Assembly: GCA_964453115.1 (NCBI GenBank)
Contig: CAYVRT010000012.1
Coordinates: 38,669 to 102,668, forward strand
DNA length: 64,000 bases
Direction: 5' to 3'
Origin: JAIWNK01 sp964453115
Lineage (GTDB): Bacteria; Chloroflexota; Anaerolineae; Anaerolineales; Anaerolineaceae
Numbering within the stretch: position 1 is the stretch's first letter; each line of letters opens with the position of its first letter. This document shows positions 25,575-34,620 of the stretch, piece after piece. The position numbers and the translations under genes were made by a program. Under the pieces are notes generated by a model. It was not told the DNA's origin. It made no database searches and worked only from the letters and a program-made list of their open reading frames with translations.

Positions 25575-26658
25575 TTCTTACTATGCAGTGATTATGGCTG
25601 GTGGCGGCGGTGTGCGGCTTTGGCCGCTCTCGCGGCAGCAGCATCCCAAGCAGATGATTCAATTATGGGGCGAGCGTTCGTTGTTTGAACTGGCAGTGCA
25701 GCGCCTGGAAGGGGTCTTTGATCCCGAACAGATTCTGGTTGTGACGGTGGCAGAGCAAGCGGTGCAATTGCAGGCGCTTTGTCCGCAAATTCCGGCCCAG
25801 AATTATATTTTGGAGCCGCTTGGGCGCGGCACGGCGCCGGTTGTTGGTCTCGCGGCGGCAGTGCTGCACAAGCGCGACCCGCAGGCGGTGATGGCAGTCC
25901 TGACCGCCGATCATTTTATTGAGAATGTGGCTGGCTTCAGGCAATTGTTGTCTGCCGGCTATGAGGCGGCACAGGCCAATTACCTGGTGACGCTTGGCAT
26001 TCAGCCCTCATTTGCAGCAACTGGCTATGGTTACATACAGCGCGGCGCGGCATTGGGGCAATTTGGGGGTGTGGCAGCTTTTGAGGTGCAACGCTTCAAA
26101 GAGAAGCCGGACTTGCAAACTGCTCAGCAATTGTTGGCGCAGGGCGATCATGACTGGAATTCGGGCATGTTCTTCTGGCGGGTGGAACGTATCTGGCAGG
26201 AGTTTGAGCAGCATATGCCGGGGCTGGCAAAGGTGTTGCGGCAGATTGAGGCTGCCTGGGCAACGGTTGAACAGGAAACTTGCTTGCAGCAATTGTGGCC
26301 CGAGATTGATGCAGTAATGATAGATTATGGTATTATGGAAAAGGCCAGTCGGGTGCTGGTTTTGCCGGCAGGGGCGCTGGGCTGGAACGATATGGGAAGT
26401 TGGGAATCGGCTTTTGAGGTTTTGCCAACAGATGAAAACGGAAATATCATTCTATGTGATCGTTTTCTGGGCCTTGACACGAATAATACCTTTGTTTATG
26501 GACGTGAACCGGGCCGGATGGTGGTTGGTGTGGGTTTGAAGGAGTTGATCATTGTGGATACGGCGGATGCAGTTTTGGTTTGTAACCGTCACGATGCACA
26601 GAGTGTACGCAAGGTGGTGAACCTTTTGAAGGAAAAAGGGTATACCTGCTATCTTTAG
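25564..26658 (+). CDS. Mannose-1-phosphate guanylyltransferase
   Basis: 364-residue nucleotidyltransferase that makes GDP-mannose for glycans. N-terminal VIMAGGGGVRLWPLSRQQHPKQ (GGSGTRLWPLSR-type signature with GGV for SGT), EPLGRGTAPVVGLAA, LTADHFI, FKEKPD, WNSGMFFW, and LGWNDMGSWES near the end. It lacks the C-terminal isomerase domain of bifunctional ManC proteins. The start lies inside the end of dprA. Confidence 0.9.
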   Translation: MKHDSYYAVIMAGGGGVRLWPLSRQQHPKQMIQLWGERSLFELAVQRLEGVFDPEQILVVTVAEQAVQLQALCPQIPAQNYILEPLGRGTAPVVGLAAAVLHKRDPQAVMAVLTADHFIENVAGFRQLLSAGYEAAQANYLVTLGIQPSFAATGYGYIQRGAALGQFGGVAAFEVQRFKEKPDLQTAQQLLAQGDHDWNSGMFFWRVERIWQEFEQHMPGLAKVLRQIEAAWATVEQETCLQQLWPEIDAVMIDYGIMEKASRVLVLPAGALGWNDMGSWESAFEVLPTDENGNIILCDRFLGLDTNNTFVYGREPGRMVVGVGLKELIIVDTADAVLVCNRHDAQSVRKVVNLLKEKGYTCYL

Positions 26659-26662
26659 GAGG

Positions 26663-29011
26663 ATGGTTTTGGAAGCTTATTGTTTCAAATGTAAGGCGAA
26701 ACGAGAGATGCAAGACCCGCAGGCCGGGTATAACAAGGCTGGGGCAGCAATGACGAGCGGTAATTGCCCGGTGTGCAGTGGTAAGATTTTTCGCCTTGGG
26801 CGAACACCGGCGCACGAGGGGCTGGAGAAGCCAACTGTGGAACGTGCACCGCGCATGCCGGGTAAGAAGAAGTCGGGCCGGGGCGGCAAACTGGTGATTG
26901 TGGAATCGCCAGCCAAGGCGCGCACAGTGGGGCGTTTCTTGGGTAAGGAGTATACCGTGCGTGCCTCGGTGGGACATGTGCGCGATTTGTTGCGATCTGA
27001 GCTTTCGGTAGATGTCGAGAATGGCTACCGCCCCAAATACCGCGTGCCGAATGAAAAACGGGCCGTGGTCAAGGAATTGAAGGCCCTGGCAGAAGAAGCG
27101 CAGGAAGTGTACCTGGCAACCGACCCGGACCGCGAGGGCGAGGCGATTGCCTGGCATTTGATGGAGGCAGTAGGCATTGCCCCTGAAAATTCGCAGCGTG
27201 TGGTGTTTCATGAAATTACACAACCGGCAATCGCTGAGGCTTTTGCGCATCCGCGCCAGGTGAACATGGACCTGGTTAATGCACAACAAGCGCGGCGCAT
27301 TCTGGACCGGCTGGTGGGCTATAGCATTAGCCCATTGTTGTGGGAGAAGGTGCGCAGCCGCCTTTCGGCTGGTCGGGTGCAATCGGTGGCCTTGCGTATG
27401 GTGGTGGAGCGCGAACGCGAGATTGATACCTTTGTGCCAGAGGAATATTGGACGTTGGAGGCAGAACTGCGCGCCCAGGGTCACCGACAAACCTATGTGG
27501 CGCGGTTGGTGCGGGTGGATGAGGAAGATGCTGCACTGAAGAACGAGGCACAGGTGCAGGCGCTGCTCGCTGACCTGGAGGGTGGGCAGTTTGTGATTGA
27601 ACGCCTCAAGCGCAGCGAGCGACGGCGCAAACCGCAGGCCCCCTTCATCACCAGCACAATGCAGCAAGAGGCCTCAACCAAGTTGGGCTTTACGGCGCGC
27701 CGGACGATGATGGTGGCGCAGCAACTGTATGAAGGTTTGGAGGTTGGCGAAGGCGGAGCAACGGGTTTAATTACGTATATGCGCACTGATTCGACGAATG
27801 TCTCGGAACTGGCGCAGAATGAGGCCCGGCAGATGATTTTAGAGCGCTATGGCAAGGACTATTTGCCGCCGACGGCGCCGCAATATCGCACGCGGGCAGC
27901 CTCGGCGCAGGAGGCACACGAGGCCATTCGCCCGACCTCGGTTCAGCGGTTGCCGGAACAGGTCAAGCCCTTCCTGACGGCAGAACAATTTAAGCTCTAC
28001 CAACTGGTATGGCAGCGATTCTTAGCCTCACAGATGGAAGCGGCTGTTTTTGATGTTTTGACGGTGGAAATTGGGACGCGCACCAACCAGCATCAATATT
28101 TGTGGCGCGCTTCGGGCTCGACGCTGCGTTTTGCAGGCTTTTTGGTGGTGTATGTGGAAGGGCGGGATGAGGATAAGCGGACGGAGGAAGATGATGAAGT
28201 TCGCATTCCGCCAGGGTTGGAAGAAGGACAGCCCCAGCATTTGCAGCGCCTGATTCCAGAACAGCATTTTACCCAGCCGCCGCCGCGTTACTCGGAGGCC
28301 TCGCTGGTGCAGGTGTTGGAAGAAAACGGGGTTGGACGACCTTCGACTTATGCGCCAATCCTTTCGACAATTCAGGAACGCGGTTATGTGGTGCGTGAGG
28401 CGCGGCGTTTGCTGCCAACCGAGACGGGGGTGCTGGTCAATGATTTGATGGTGCGATACTTTCCGGATGTGGTCAACCTGGGCTTTACGGCCAACATGGA
28501 GGCAGACCTGGACCAGGTTGCCGAGGGGGAGCGTGCCTGGGTGGATGTCATTGATGCGTTCTATGGCTCGTTTGCGCCTACTTTGCAGCGGGCCCAGCAG
28601 GAGATTCCGGTCACGAAGGCTGAATTGGAAAAGGTGGGGCGTACCTGTCCAGGCTGTGGGCGCGAACTGGTCTTTCGCTGGGGGCGGTATGGAAAGTTTA
28701 TTTCTTGCAGTGGATTTCCGGAATGTCGGCACACTGAGCCTTTCTTACAGACGATTGGTGTGACCTGCCCGGATTGTGGCGGAGAAGTGGTTGAGCGAAA
28801 AACGCGCAAGGGACGAGTTTTTTATGGGTGTGCGAACTATCCAACCTGTAATTTTACCAGTTGGAAGCGACCGGTTGCTAAACCTTGTCCCAAGTGTGGG
28901 GGGATGCTGGTGGTTGCCAATAAACGTGAGCTGCAATGTCTACGCTGTGAGGAGACATTTTTGAGTGAGCAAGTGCTGGATGCCGAAGAAATGGGCAAAG
29001 AACGTGCCTGA
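26663..29011 (+). CDS. topA: DNA topoisomerase I with N-terminal zinc-ribbon extension
   Basis: 782 residues. Residues 1-50 are a small zinc ribbon (CFKCKAKREM ... CPVCSGKIFRLG), resembling the stand-alone DUF5679 domain. Then a type IA topoisomerase: Toprim KLVIVESPAKART and ATDPDREGEAIAWHL, active-site Tyr372 in GLITYMRTDSTN, and three C-terminal zinc fingers. The AGGAGG site directly abuts the ATG at 26663 with no spacer; the TTG two codons later (26669) has a 6-nt spacing and may be the real start. manC-like gene ends 4 nt upstream. Confidence 0.96.
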   Translation: MVLEAYCFKCKAKREMQDPQAGYNKAGAAMTSGNCPVCSGKIFRLGRTPAHEGLEKPTVERAPRMPGKKKSGRGGKLVIVESPAKARTVGRFLGKEYTVRASVGHVRDLLRSELSVDVENGYRPKYRVPNEKRAVVKELKALAEEAQEVYLATDPDREGEAIAWHLMEAVGIAPENSQRVVFHEITQPAIAEAFAHPRQVNMDLVNAQQARRILDRLVGYSISPLLWEKVRSRLSAGRVQSVALRMVVEREREIDTFVPEEYWTLEAELRAQGHRQTYVARLVRVDEEDAALKNEAQVQALLADLEGGQFVIERLKRSERRRKPQAPFITSTMQQEASTKLGFTARRTMMVAQQLYEGLEVGEGGATGLITYMRTDSTNVSELAQNEARQMILERYGKDYLPPTAPQYRTRAASAQEAHEAIRPTSVQRLPEQVKPFLTAEQFKLYQLVWQRFLASQMEAAVFDVLTVEIGTRTNQHQYLWRASGSTLRFAGFLVVYVEGRDEDKRTEEDDEVRIPPGLEEGQPQHLQRLIPEQHFTQPPPRYSEASLVQVLEENGVGRPSTYAPILSTIQERGYVVREARRLLPTETGVLVNDLMVRYFPDVVNLGFTANMEADLDQVAEGERAWVDVIDAFYGSFAPTLQRAQQEIPVTKAELEKVGRTCPGCGRELVFRWGRYGKFISCSGFPECRHTEPFLQTIGVTCPDCGGEVVERKTRKGRVFYGCANYPTCNFTSWKRPVAKPCPKCGGMLVVANKRELQCLRCEETFLSEQVLDAEEMGKERA

Positions 29012-29036
29012 TGTGAAAAATTGATGAAAAAGAAGG

Positions 29037-29061
29037 CCCAAAATAGTTGCTTGTTTTTGGG
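29037..29061 (+). terminator. Probable topA terminator
   Basis: CCCAAAA / TTTTGGG stem (7 bp) with an 11-nt loop, followed by TTTTGTTCT, 25 nt after the topA stop. A weak, AT-rich stem. Confidence 0.45.
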
Positions 29062-29063
29062 TT

Positions 29064-29093
29064 TTGTTCTACAATTACAATACTTGATATTGT
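29064..29093 (+). promoter_or_regulatory. Promoter upstream of the gene at 29139
   Basis: TTGTTC (29064-29069), an 18-nt spacer and TATTGT (29088-29093) preceded by TGA. The -10 forms one arm of the inverted repeat ACAATA-5-TATTGT (29077-29093), which could be an operator. Confidence 0.45.
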
Positions 29094-29138
29094 ACTTGTT
29101 GCAAAAGAGCGGCTCAACCTTCTAGAGGAGTGTAACGC

Positions 29139-30149
29139 ATGGAAAAGATCATGGAATATCTACGCAAACCGGCAATCGCCATTGGCCTGGGGGTCTTGCT
29201 GGGGTTGATTCTAGGCCTGGTGATTGGCTGGGGCATTTGGCCGGTGGAATATGTTAACCTGGAGCCTCAGCATTTGCGCGATGATTTGAAGCCCGATTAT
29301 CTATGCATGGTCATGCAATCGTATGCCAAGACGATGGATGTTGAGCGTGCCAAGCAGCGGTGGGCCTTGCTGGGTGAGGGCGCTCCGCAAGTTTTGGAGA
29401 AAATTTCGCCTGAGATATGCAGCCATGTGACGGCAGAAGATAAGATGGCCTTTGCGGCGATTGTGGGCGTGACCTTAACCCCGGTGCAGCCCGGACAGGA
29501 AACTCCTGTTCCAACACCGGCGCCAGAAGAAGGTGGCATATCCTCCTTTGCAATTGTGGCGATCTTGTGCGTGACAACCCTGCTGGTTGGCGCGGCGCTG
29601 GTCTATTTCCTCCTGTTGCGCAAACGCGGCGGCAAGGGGAACACACCGCAATCACAGGCACTGGAAGCCAGCCGGACGGCAGTGATGACGGATTACAGCA
29701 AGCAGGAACATGAGCCGCCCGTTTCTCAATTTATGACGACCTATGTCGGCGGGGATGATCTGTATGATGACTCGTTCAGCGTTGAGACACAAACTGGTGA
29801 ATTCCTGGGCGAATGTGGTGTTGGCATTTCAGAGACGATTGGCGTTGGCGACCCAAAGAAGGTGACGGCATTTGAGGTGTGGCTGTTTGATAAGAACGAC
29901 ATTCAGACCGTTACCAAGGTGCTGATGAGCGCCAATGCCTACAATGACCCGGCGCTGCGCGCTCGTCTGGCCTCGAAGGGGGAGGCCGTCCTGGTTGAGC
30001 CGGGCAAGCACGTATTGATGGAAACCCAAACCCTTCAATTGCAGGCACGCGTTGTGGATATGTCTTACGGTCAGGGTGCGTTGCCAAACAGCAGTTTCTT
30101 CGAGCGCATGACGCTTGAACTGGCAATTTGGCAAAAACCCAAGGCCTGA
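29139..30149 (+). CDS. Two-helix membrane protein of unknown function
   Basis: 336 residues: helix 1 (about residues 12-34, glycine-rich), an external segment of about 110 residues ending in a Thr/Pro linker (ETPVPTPAPEE), helix 2 (about 135-158), then a cytoplasmic or external C-terminal domain of ~170 residues that contains acidic DDLYDDSF and conserved-looking FLGECGVGISETIG and FEVWLFDKNDI segments. No catalytic motif. ATG has a good GAGGAG site. Ends before a bidirectional terminator. Family not recognised. Confidence 0.8.
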   Translation: MEKIMEYLRKPAIAIGLGVLLGLILGLVIGWGIWPVEYVNLEPQHLRDDLKPDYLCMVMQSYAKTMDVERAKQRWALLGEGAPQVLEKISPEICSHVTAEDKMAFAAIVGVTLTPVQPGQETPVPTPAPEEGGISSFAIVAILCVTTLLVGAALVYFLLLRKRGGKGNTPQSQALEASRTAVMTDYSKQEHEPPVSQFMTTYVGGDDLYDDSFSVETQTGEFLGECGVGISETIGVGDPKKVTAFEVWLFDKNDIQTVTKVLMSANAYNDPALRARLASKGEAVLVEPGKHVLMETQTLQLQARVVDMSYGQGALPNSSFFERMTLELAIWQKPKA

Positions 30150-30170
30150 AATTGAGCTTGATGCAAAAAA

Positions 30171-30193
30171 AGACCCGGTTTTGTGCCGGGTCT
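30171..30193. terminator. Bidirectional rho-independent terminator
   Basis: AGACCCGG / CCGGGTCT stem with a 7-nt loop, flanked by an A7 run on the left and a T7 run on the right, so it works on both strands between convergent genes (membrane protein and greA). Confidence 0.9.
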
Positions 30194-30209
30194 TTTTTTG
30201 CAGGATGGG

Positions 30210-30677
30210 CTATTCAATTTTGAGGATTTTAAATTGAATTTTCCCGTTGGGGGTTTCGGCAATAACCAGATCGCCAACGCGCTTGCCAAGCAGGGCGCGG
30301 CCAATGGGTGATTCGTGAGAGATACGCCCTTTGCGCGGGTCTGCCTCTTTGGGGCCAACAAGTTGGAAGACTTCAGGTTCGAAATCATCTTCCTGAATGG
30401 TGACATGTGCGCCAACGTTGACAACTTCGCGGTTGGTTTGTTGTTCATCAATCAGGGTGTAATTGCCGAGGATTTGTTCCAATTCCTGAATGCGGCCTTC
30501 CAAAAAGCCTTGTTCCTCTTTGGCGGAGATATAATCGGCGTTTTCAGAGAGATCGCCTTGTTGAATGGCAAACCGTAGGCGCTGGGCAAGCTGTTCGCGA
30601 GCAGGGCCCTTCAAGTTTTGAAGCTCTTGCTGAAGGTTGGCAAGGCCTTCGGCGGTGAGGTAGTGTGTTTCTGACAT
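30210..30677 (-). CDS. greA: Transcription elongation factor GreA
   Basis: Stimulates RNA polymerase to cleave backtracked transcripts. 155 residues: an N-terminal coiled coil with the acidic tip GDLSENADYISAKEEQG and a C-terminal FKBP-like domain ending ESPIGRALLGKRVGDLV. ATG at 30677 has AAAGG upstream; a TATCTT (30703-30698) may be its own -10. Downstream of dgt by 69 nt, ending at a terminator. Confidence 0.96.
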   Translation of the reverse strand: MSETHYLTAEGLANLQQELQNLKGPAREQLAQRLRFAIQQGDLSENADYISAKEEQGFLEGRIQELEQILGNYTLIDEQQTNREVVNVGAHVTIQEDDFEPEVFQLVGPKEADPRKGRISHESPIGRALLGKRVGDLVIAETPNGKIQFKILKIE

Positions 30678-30746
30678 GCTGAAAAACCTTTCTCAATAAG
30701 ATAGCGGGGCTTCATCCTACCACTTGAGACCGGAAACCGTCAAGGT

Positions 30747-31898
30747 CTAGGGCAGGATGGCCGGGTCAAAGAGGCGTTGATGTTCATCAATGGCATAGCG
30801 ATCGGTCATGCCGGCCAGGTAATCGCACAGGGTGCGTTCCAGGCCGTTTTCAGCAATACCCGCCTGCACGTGATAAGGCAGGATATTGGGTTCGGCGCGA
30901 TAGGCGTTGAATAGATCGCTGAGAATGCGCTCGGCTTTGACCGCCATGCGTACGACGCGGGGGTGACGATAGAGGTTGTTGAACAGAAAATCTTTGAGTT
31001 GTCGGTTGCGACTGACCATGGTTTGACTAAACCCAACAACATTGAAAGCCAGGGTCTGAATTTGTTCTACAGAGCGGAGCGTGTTTTCGTTCAGCCGGCC
31101 ATCGGTGGCCTCAATCAGGTCGTTGACTTCCATGCCAATTAATTCTCGGATGATGCAATGCCTTTCCAGGTCGCTCAGACGCCCACCGCTCCAGCCAATG
31201 CGTCGGGTGGCAATTTGCCACAGGTCAATGCTGGTGAGCATATCGGTGTTAATCATGCCGGAGCGCAGGCCGTCATCCAGGTCATGGGCGGTGTAGGCCA
31301 GTTCATCGGCGACATTGGCAATTTGGGCTTCCAGGTGGCCGCGCAACTCGGGGTTGAAATCTTTGGCATCGGTGCGGTCGTATTCGGTTTCATGTTTGAC
31401 CATGCCTTCGAGCGTTTCCCAGCTCAGGTTGAGGCCGGGGAAGGCATCGTAGCGGCGTTCCAGACGGGTGACAATGCGCAGAGATTGCTTATTGTGTTCA
31501 AAGCCGCCGGAATCGCGCATCAGGCGTGCCAGGGCTGCTTCGCCGGAGTGTCCAAAGGCTGGATGACCGAGGTCATGCGCCAGGCAAATGGCTTCTGTCA
31601 GGTCGGGGTTGCCGCCCAGAGCAATTGCCAGGCTGCGGCCAATTTGGGCAACTTCCAGCGTGTGGGTCAGTCGGGTGCGGTAGTAATCGCCTTCGTAATT
31701 GATGAAGACTTGGGTTTTGTATTCCAGGCGGCGGAAGGCGGTCGTGTGCAGGATGCGGTCGCGATCGCGCTGATAGCAGGTGCGGTAATCGGCCTCTGCT
31801 TCTGGATAGAGCCGACCGTGCGTGTTCTTGCTGCGAATGGCATAGGGTGCCAGGGCCTGATCTTCGTTTTGTTCGAGTTGGGTGCGGTTGTAGCGCAT
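30747..31898 (-). CDS. dgt: Deoxyguanosinetriphosphate triphosphohydrolase-like protein
   Basis: 383-residue HD-domain dNTP triphosphohydrolase. HD residues are in TRLTHTLEVAQIGRSLA and LAHDLGHPAFGHSGE, with TAHDLDDGLRSG further on. It controls dNTP pools by removing triphosphate from deoxynucleotides; actual substrate range unknown. ATG at 31898 has AGAAGG upstream, 19 nt after the isopentenyl phosphate kinase gene, so probably in the same operon. Confidence 0.93.
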   Translation of the reverse strand: MRYNRTQLEQNEDQALAPYAIRSKNTHGRLYPEAEADYRTCYQRDRDRILHTTAFRRLEYKTQVFINYEGDYYRTRLTHTLEVAQIGRSLAIALGGNPDLTEAICLAHDLGHPAFGHSGEAALARLMRDSGGFEHNKQSLRIVTRLERRYDAFPGLNLSWETLEGMVKHETEYDRTDAKDFNPELRGHLEAQIANVADELAYTAHDLDDGLRSGMINTDMLTSIDLWQIATRRIGWSGGRLSDLERHCIIRELIGMEVNDLIEATDGRLNENTLRSVEQIQTLAFNVVGFSQTMVSRNRQLKDFLFNNLYRHPRVVRMAVKAERILSDLFNAYRAEPNILPYHVQAGIAENGLERTLCDYLAGMTDRYAIDEHQRLFDPAILP

Positions 31899-31917
31899 GG
31901 AAAACCTTCTCTTTCAA

Positions 31918-32718
31918 TTAGGAATGGGATAAAACACTGCCGGGGAGCGAACCCGTCAATGCCTGATGGAGCAGACCGGGTTGTAAGCCGGAGAAGATGG
32001 AAATTTGCAGTTGTGTAGGGCGGAGGAGCAGGGAAATCATGCGCTCGACTTTGGCCTCCATGCCGCCGGTGACATCGGTTGAGGCGGAACCGCGTAATTG
32101 TGAGCGCAGGTTGCCAAAACTTGGGGGGGTGATGGTTGGAACGAGTTGGGTGCAGGCGGGAAAGTCGGCCCAGACGCCGGGTTCAATGCCAGCCAGCAGG
32201 ATGCGCTGCGGTTGTAGTTGAGGGGCAAGGTGGAAAAACAGGTCTTCGGTGGAGAGGATGGTGCCGCCGAGGATTTCATCAAATACAACATCGCCTTGCA
32301 GGACGGGCAGCAGGCCGCTTTGCAAGGCACGCTGAATGAGGGAGAGATCCCAGCGCAGCACGCTGCCGCGCTGGGCAAGGACGCAGGCCGAGGGTGGAAA
32401 GGCGAGGACGGGCAGGCCCGCCTGGCTGAGGGCTTCCAGGACGATTTGATTGAGCGTTCGGGCGGATTTCCAGACTTCGGCGAAACCCAGCCAGTTGGCG
32501 GAAGTTTGCACACCGGCTCGTGTGCCGTATTTTTTGGCGGCAACATGGCCGAAGGAGCCTGAGCCATGTCCAATCAGCAATTGGAAGTCGGGGCGCGCAG
32601 CCCGGGCAGCGGCTATTTCCTGTGCCAGGCGTGCCAGAACGCTGGGACGTGGGGTGTTGGGGGTATCCTTATCGGTGATGAGCGAGCCGCCGAGTTTGAG
32701 GAAGTATAAATCAGTCAT
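31918..32718 (-). CDS. Isopentenyl phosphate kinase
   Basis: 266-residue amino-acid-kinase fold enzyme: FLKLGGSLITDKDTPNT at the N-terminus, GHGSGSFGHVAAKKYG with the diagnostic catalytic His, DVVFDEILGGTILSTEDLF, and STDVTGGMEAKV. It phosphorylates isopentenyl phosphate to IPP in the alternative mevalonate route, known from archaea and some Chloroflexi. The neighbour mevalonate kinase (8-nt overlap) supports this. The phosphomevalonate decarboxylase that would connect them is not in the window. Confidence 0.92.
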   Translation of the reverse strand: MTDLYFLKLGGSLITDKDTPNTPRPSVLARLAQEIAAARAARPDFQLLIGHGSGSFGHVAAKKYGTRAGVQTSANWLGFAEVWKSARTLNQIVLEALSQAGLPVLAFPPSACVLAQRGSVLRWDLSLIQRALQSGLLPVLQGDVVFDEILGGTILSTEDLFFHLAPQLQPQRILLAGIEPGVWADFPACTQLVPTITPPSFGNLRSQLRGSASTDVTGGMEAKVERMISLLLRPTQLQISIFSGLQPGLLHQALTGSLPGSVLSHS

Positions 32719-33658
32719 GTGTCACCTCAACGGTGGTCATCAGGCAGCGGTGTGCGCCAGCCTGAATGAGGGCGCTGGCAATGGTTGCAGCTCGCTCGGC
32801 GGGTATCAGTGCAATTAGATTGCCACCCCTCCCCCCGCCAGAGAGCTTGGCGCCAAGTGCGCCTTCCTGCCGGGCAATGCTCACCAGCCGATCCAGTTCG
32901 GGGGATGAGACGGTCATTTTTTGCAGTAGAGCATGGTTTTCATCCATCAAAGGGCCTAGCCGATCAGGATTCCCTTGCTCAATGATCTGGCGAGCTGCAT
33001 GGGTCAGGTCAGCAATGGCGTCAAACAGGGTCTCGAAGCGCTCCGGGTCTTGTTGCCAGGCAGAACGGACATCACCAACAACCAGGGCGGTGCTGCTTTG
33101 GATGCCACTATCGGCAATCAGCAGGGTGAATGGCTCGGCAACGTGCAGGGGCTGGAAAGGTTGGCCTTTGATGAAGTAGATGGGACGGGCAAAGGCAATG
33201 ACGGTGTTATCTACACCAGAGGGATTGCCATGTTGCAGTTTTTCAACGGCATAGGCCAGCTCGGAGATGCGTGCGGCATTTAATGTTAGGCCAAGAAAAC
33301 CAGCAACAGCGCGAATGAGGGCAATGGAGACGGCTGCGCTAGAGCCGAGACCAGCGGCGCGCGGGATGGTGGATGTGATGCGCAAATGCATGGCCGGTGG
33401 GCGGGCAATGCCAGCAGCGTTCAGTGTCAGCCGTACAGCCAGGGCAAGCGGAGAATCGTCTGGCAGGCGATCGAGTTCTTCTTCCAGGTCAATATCGGGT
33501 GCGCTGAGCAAGGTTTGGGTTGCGCCGATGCGCGGGCTTGCAATGGCATGGGCGCTCACCTGTGTAACCGGGATTGCCAGAGCCGGTCGGGCATAAACAG
33601 CGGCGTGTTCGCCGAATAGAATGCTTTTTCCGGGGGCGTAGGCAGAGAAGGCAGGCAT
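32711..33658 (-). CDS. mvk: Mevalonate kinase
   Basis: 315-residue GHMP kinase: SAYAPGKSILFGEHAAVY at the start, the ATP loop TIPRAAGLGSSAAVSIAL, GNPSGVDNTVIAFARPI and the C-terminal SGGGRGGNLIALI motif. Phosphorylates mevalonate, the first kinase step of the mevalonate pathway. It overlaps the isopentenyl phosphate kinase gene by 8 nt and starts 3 nt after the UbiA stop; a three-gene isoprenoid unit. Confidence 0.93.
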   Translation of the reverse strand: MPAFSAYAPGKSILFGEHAAVYARPALAIPVTQVSAHAIASPRIGATQTLLSAPDIDLEEELDRLPDDSPLALAVRLTLNAAGIARPPAMHLRITSTIPRAAGLGSSAAVSIALIRAVAGFLGLTLNAARISELAYAVEKLQHGNPSGVDNTVIAFARPIYFIKGQPFQPLHVAEPFTLLIADSGIQSSTALVVGDVRSAWQQDPERFETLFDAIADLTHAARQIIEQGNPDRLGPLMDENHALLQKMTVSSPELDRLVSIARQEGALGAKLSGGGRGGNLIALIPAERAATIASALIQAGAHRCLMTTVEVTHD

Positions 33659-33661
33659 GGT

Positions 33662-34531
33662 TTATAAAATGTACAGGAAGAGCAATACAAAGATGCCCCA
33701 CAGAACCACAGTGGCCTGTAGGGGACGGTCACTGAGTAGCATTTCTTCTGGTTCGCCGCCCGCTTTTTGCACCTGAATGAGATACAAGTAGCGAAAGATG
33801 CCGTAGATGACAAATGGGATGGTCAGCATCATCGAGTGATTGGCAGGTAGGTTGGGGGCCGAAAAGGTGTAAAGGCTGTAAGCGACGATGGTCGTGCCGG
33901 AGACGATGGTGATGAATTGATCAAGCAGGGGTAAGGTGTAGCCGGAGAGCACGCGGCGGTGCGCATTGGCATCATTTTCCAGCAGGGTTAGTTCGGCGCG
34001 TCGTTTTCCAAATCCCAGGTAGAGTGCCAGCAAGGTTGTGACGACATAGAGCCAGGGAGAGAAGCGCTGCACCTCGATGATTGAAACGCCAGCGCCAACG
34101 CGCAGCACAAAGCCAGAGGCAAGTACGAGGACATCAATCAACGGAATGTGTTTGAGCCAGATGGAATAGGCCAGGTTGGTGATGAAGTAGATCAGTGCAA
34201 TCCACAGAAAATTGAGTGAGAGCAGGCCGGCAGCGGTGCATGTGAACAGAAACAGGCCAATGGCAAACGGGACGGCAACCCGCACGGGCAATTTGCCTGA
34301 GGCAATGGGGCGGTTGCGCTTTTTGGGATGCAGGCGATCGGCCTCAATGTCAGCCAGATCGTTGATGATATAGATGGAACTGGAGAGCAAGCAGAACAAC
34401 AACATTCCAAGCACAGAGCGCCAGACAGCCTGTGGGTTGGTGATTTGTCCATCAAAGACGATGGCGGCCAGGACGAAGGCATTTTTCGTCCATTGACGGG
34501 GACGCATGGTTTTGAGCAGGGCTTTGAACAT
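33662..34531 (-). CDS. UbiA-family prenyltransferase (decaprenyl-phosphate phosphoribosyltransferase-like)
   Basis: 289 residues, about 8-9 membrane helices. The N-terminal MRPRQWTKNAFVLA and the metal-binding INDLADIEADRLHPKKRNRP match the subfamily that transfers phosphoribosyl diphosphate to polyprenyl phosphate (mycobacterial Rv3806c type). A role in prenyl-linked arabinose or quinone chemistry follows; the former is favoured by these motifs. First gene of the mvk operon, supplying isoprenoid precursors. Its start lies 7 nt after an extended -10 box. Confidence 0.88.
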   Translation of the reverse strand: MFKALLKTMRPRQWTKNAFVLAAIVFDGQITNPQAVWRSVLGMLLFCLLSSSIYIINDLADIEADRLHPKKRNRPIASGKLPVRVAVPFAIGLFLFTCTAAGLLSLNFLWIALIYFITNLAYSIWLKHIPLIDVLVLASGFVLRVGAGVSIIEVQRFSPWLYVVTTLLALYLGFGKRRAELTLLENDANAHRRVLSGYTLPLLDQFITIVSGTTIVAYSLYTFSAPNLPANHSMMLTIPFVIYGIFRYLYLIQVQKAGGEPEEMLLSDRPLQATVVLWGIFVLLFLYIL

Positions 34532-34538
34532 AATTTTA

Positions 34539-34547
34539 AGTATAACA
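34539..34547 (-). promoter_or_regulatory. Extended -10 promoter (TGT-TATACT) of the UbiA gene, leaderless
   Basis: TGTTATACT on the minus strand ends 7 nt before the ATG at 34531, placing the transcription start at the start codon. No Shine-Dalgarno and no -35. Confidence 0.6.
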
Positions 34548-34586
34548 CAGGAGCCTGTTAGGGGTGTGCAAAGTATGTGTTTTGGC

Positions 34587-34592
34587 TATAAT
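34587..34592 (+). promoter_or_regulatory. -10 box (TATAAT) of the aldo/keto reductase gene
   Basis: Consensus TATAAT 28 nt before the ATG at 34621; no good -35. Predicted leader about 22 nt with a GAGGAG site. Confidence 0.55.
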
Positions 34593-34620
34593 GGTACTAT
34601 CTTTTCTTGAGGAGCTTGTA

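Noticed and set aside
31158..32018. Long open frame on the plus strand (286 codons)
   Set aside because: It lies antisense to dgt and the isopentenyl phosphate kinase gene, both with clear family motifs; GC-rich shadow frame.
34564..34620. Upstream start of the aldo/keto reductase
   Set aside because: The extension overlaps the -10 box and lacks a ribosome site; the ATG at 34621 has GAGGAG.
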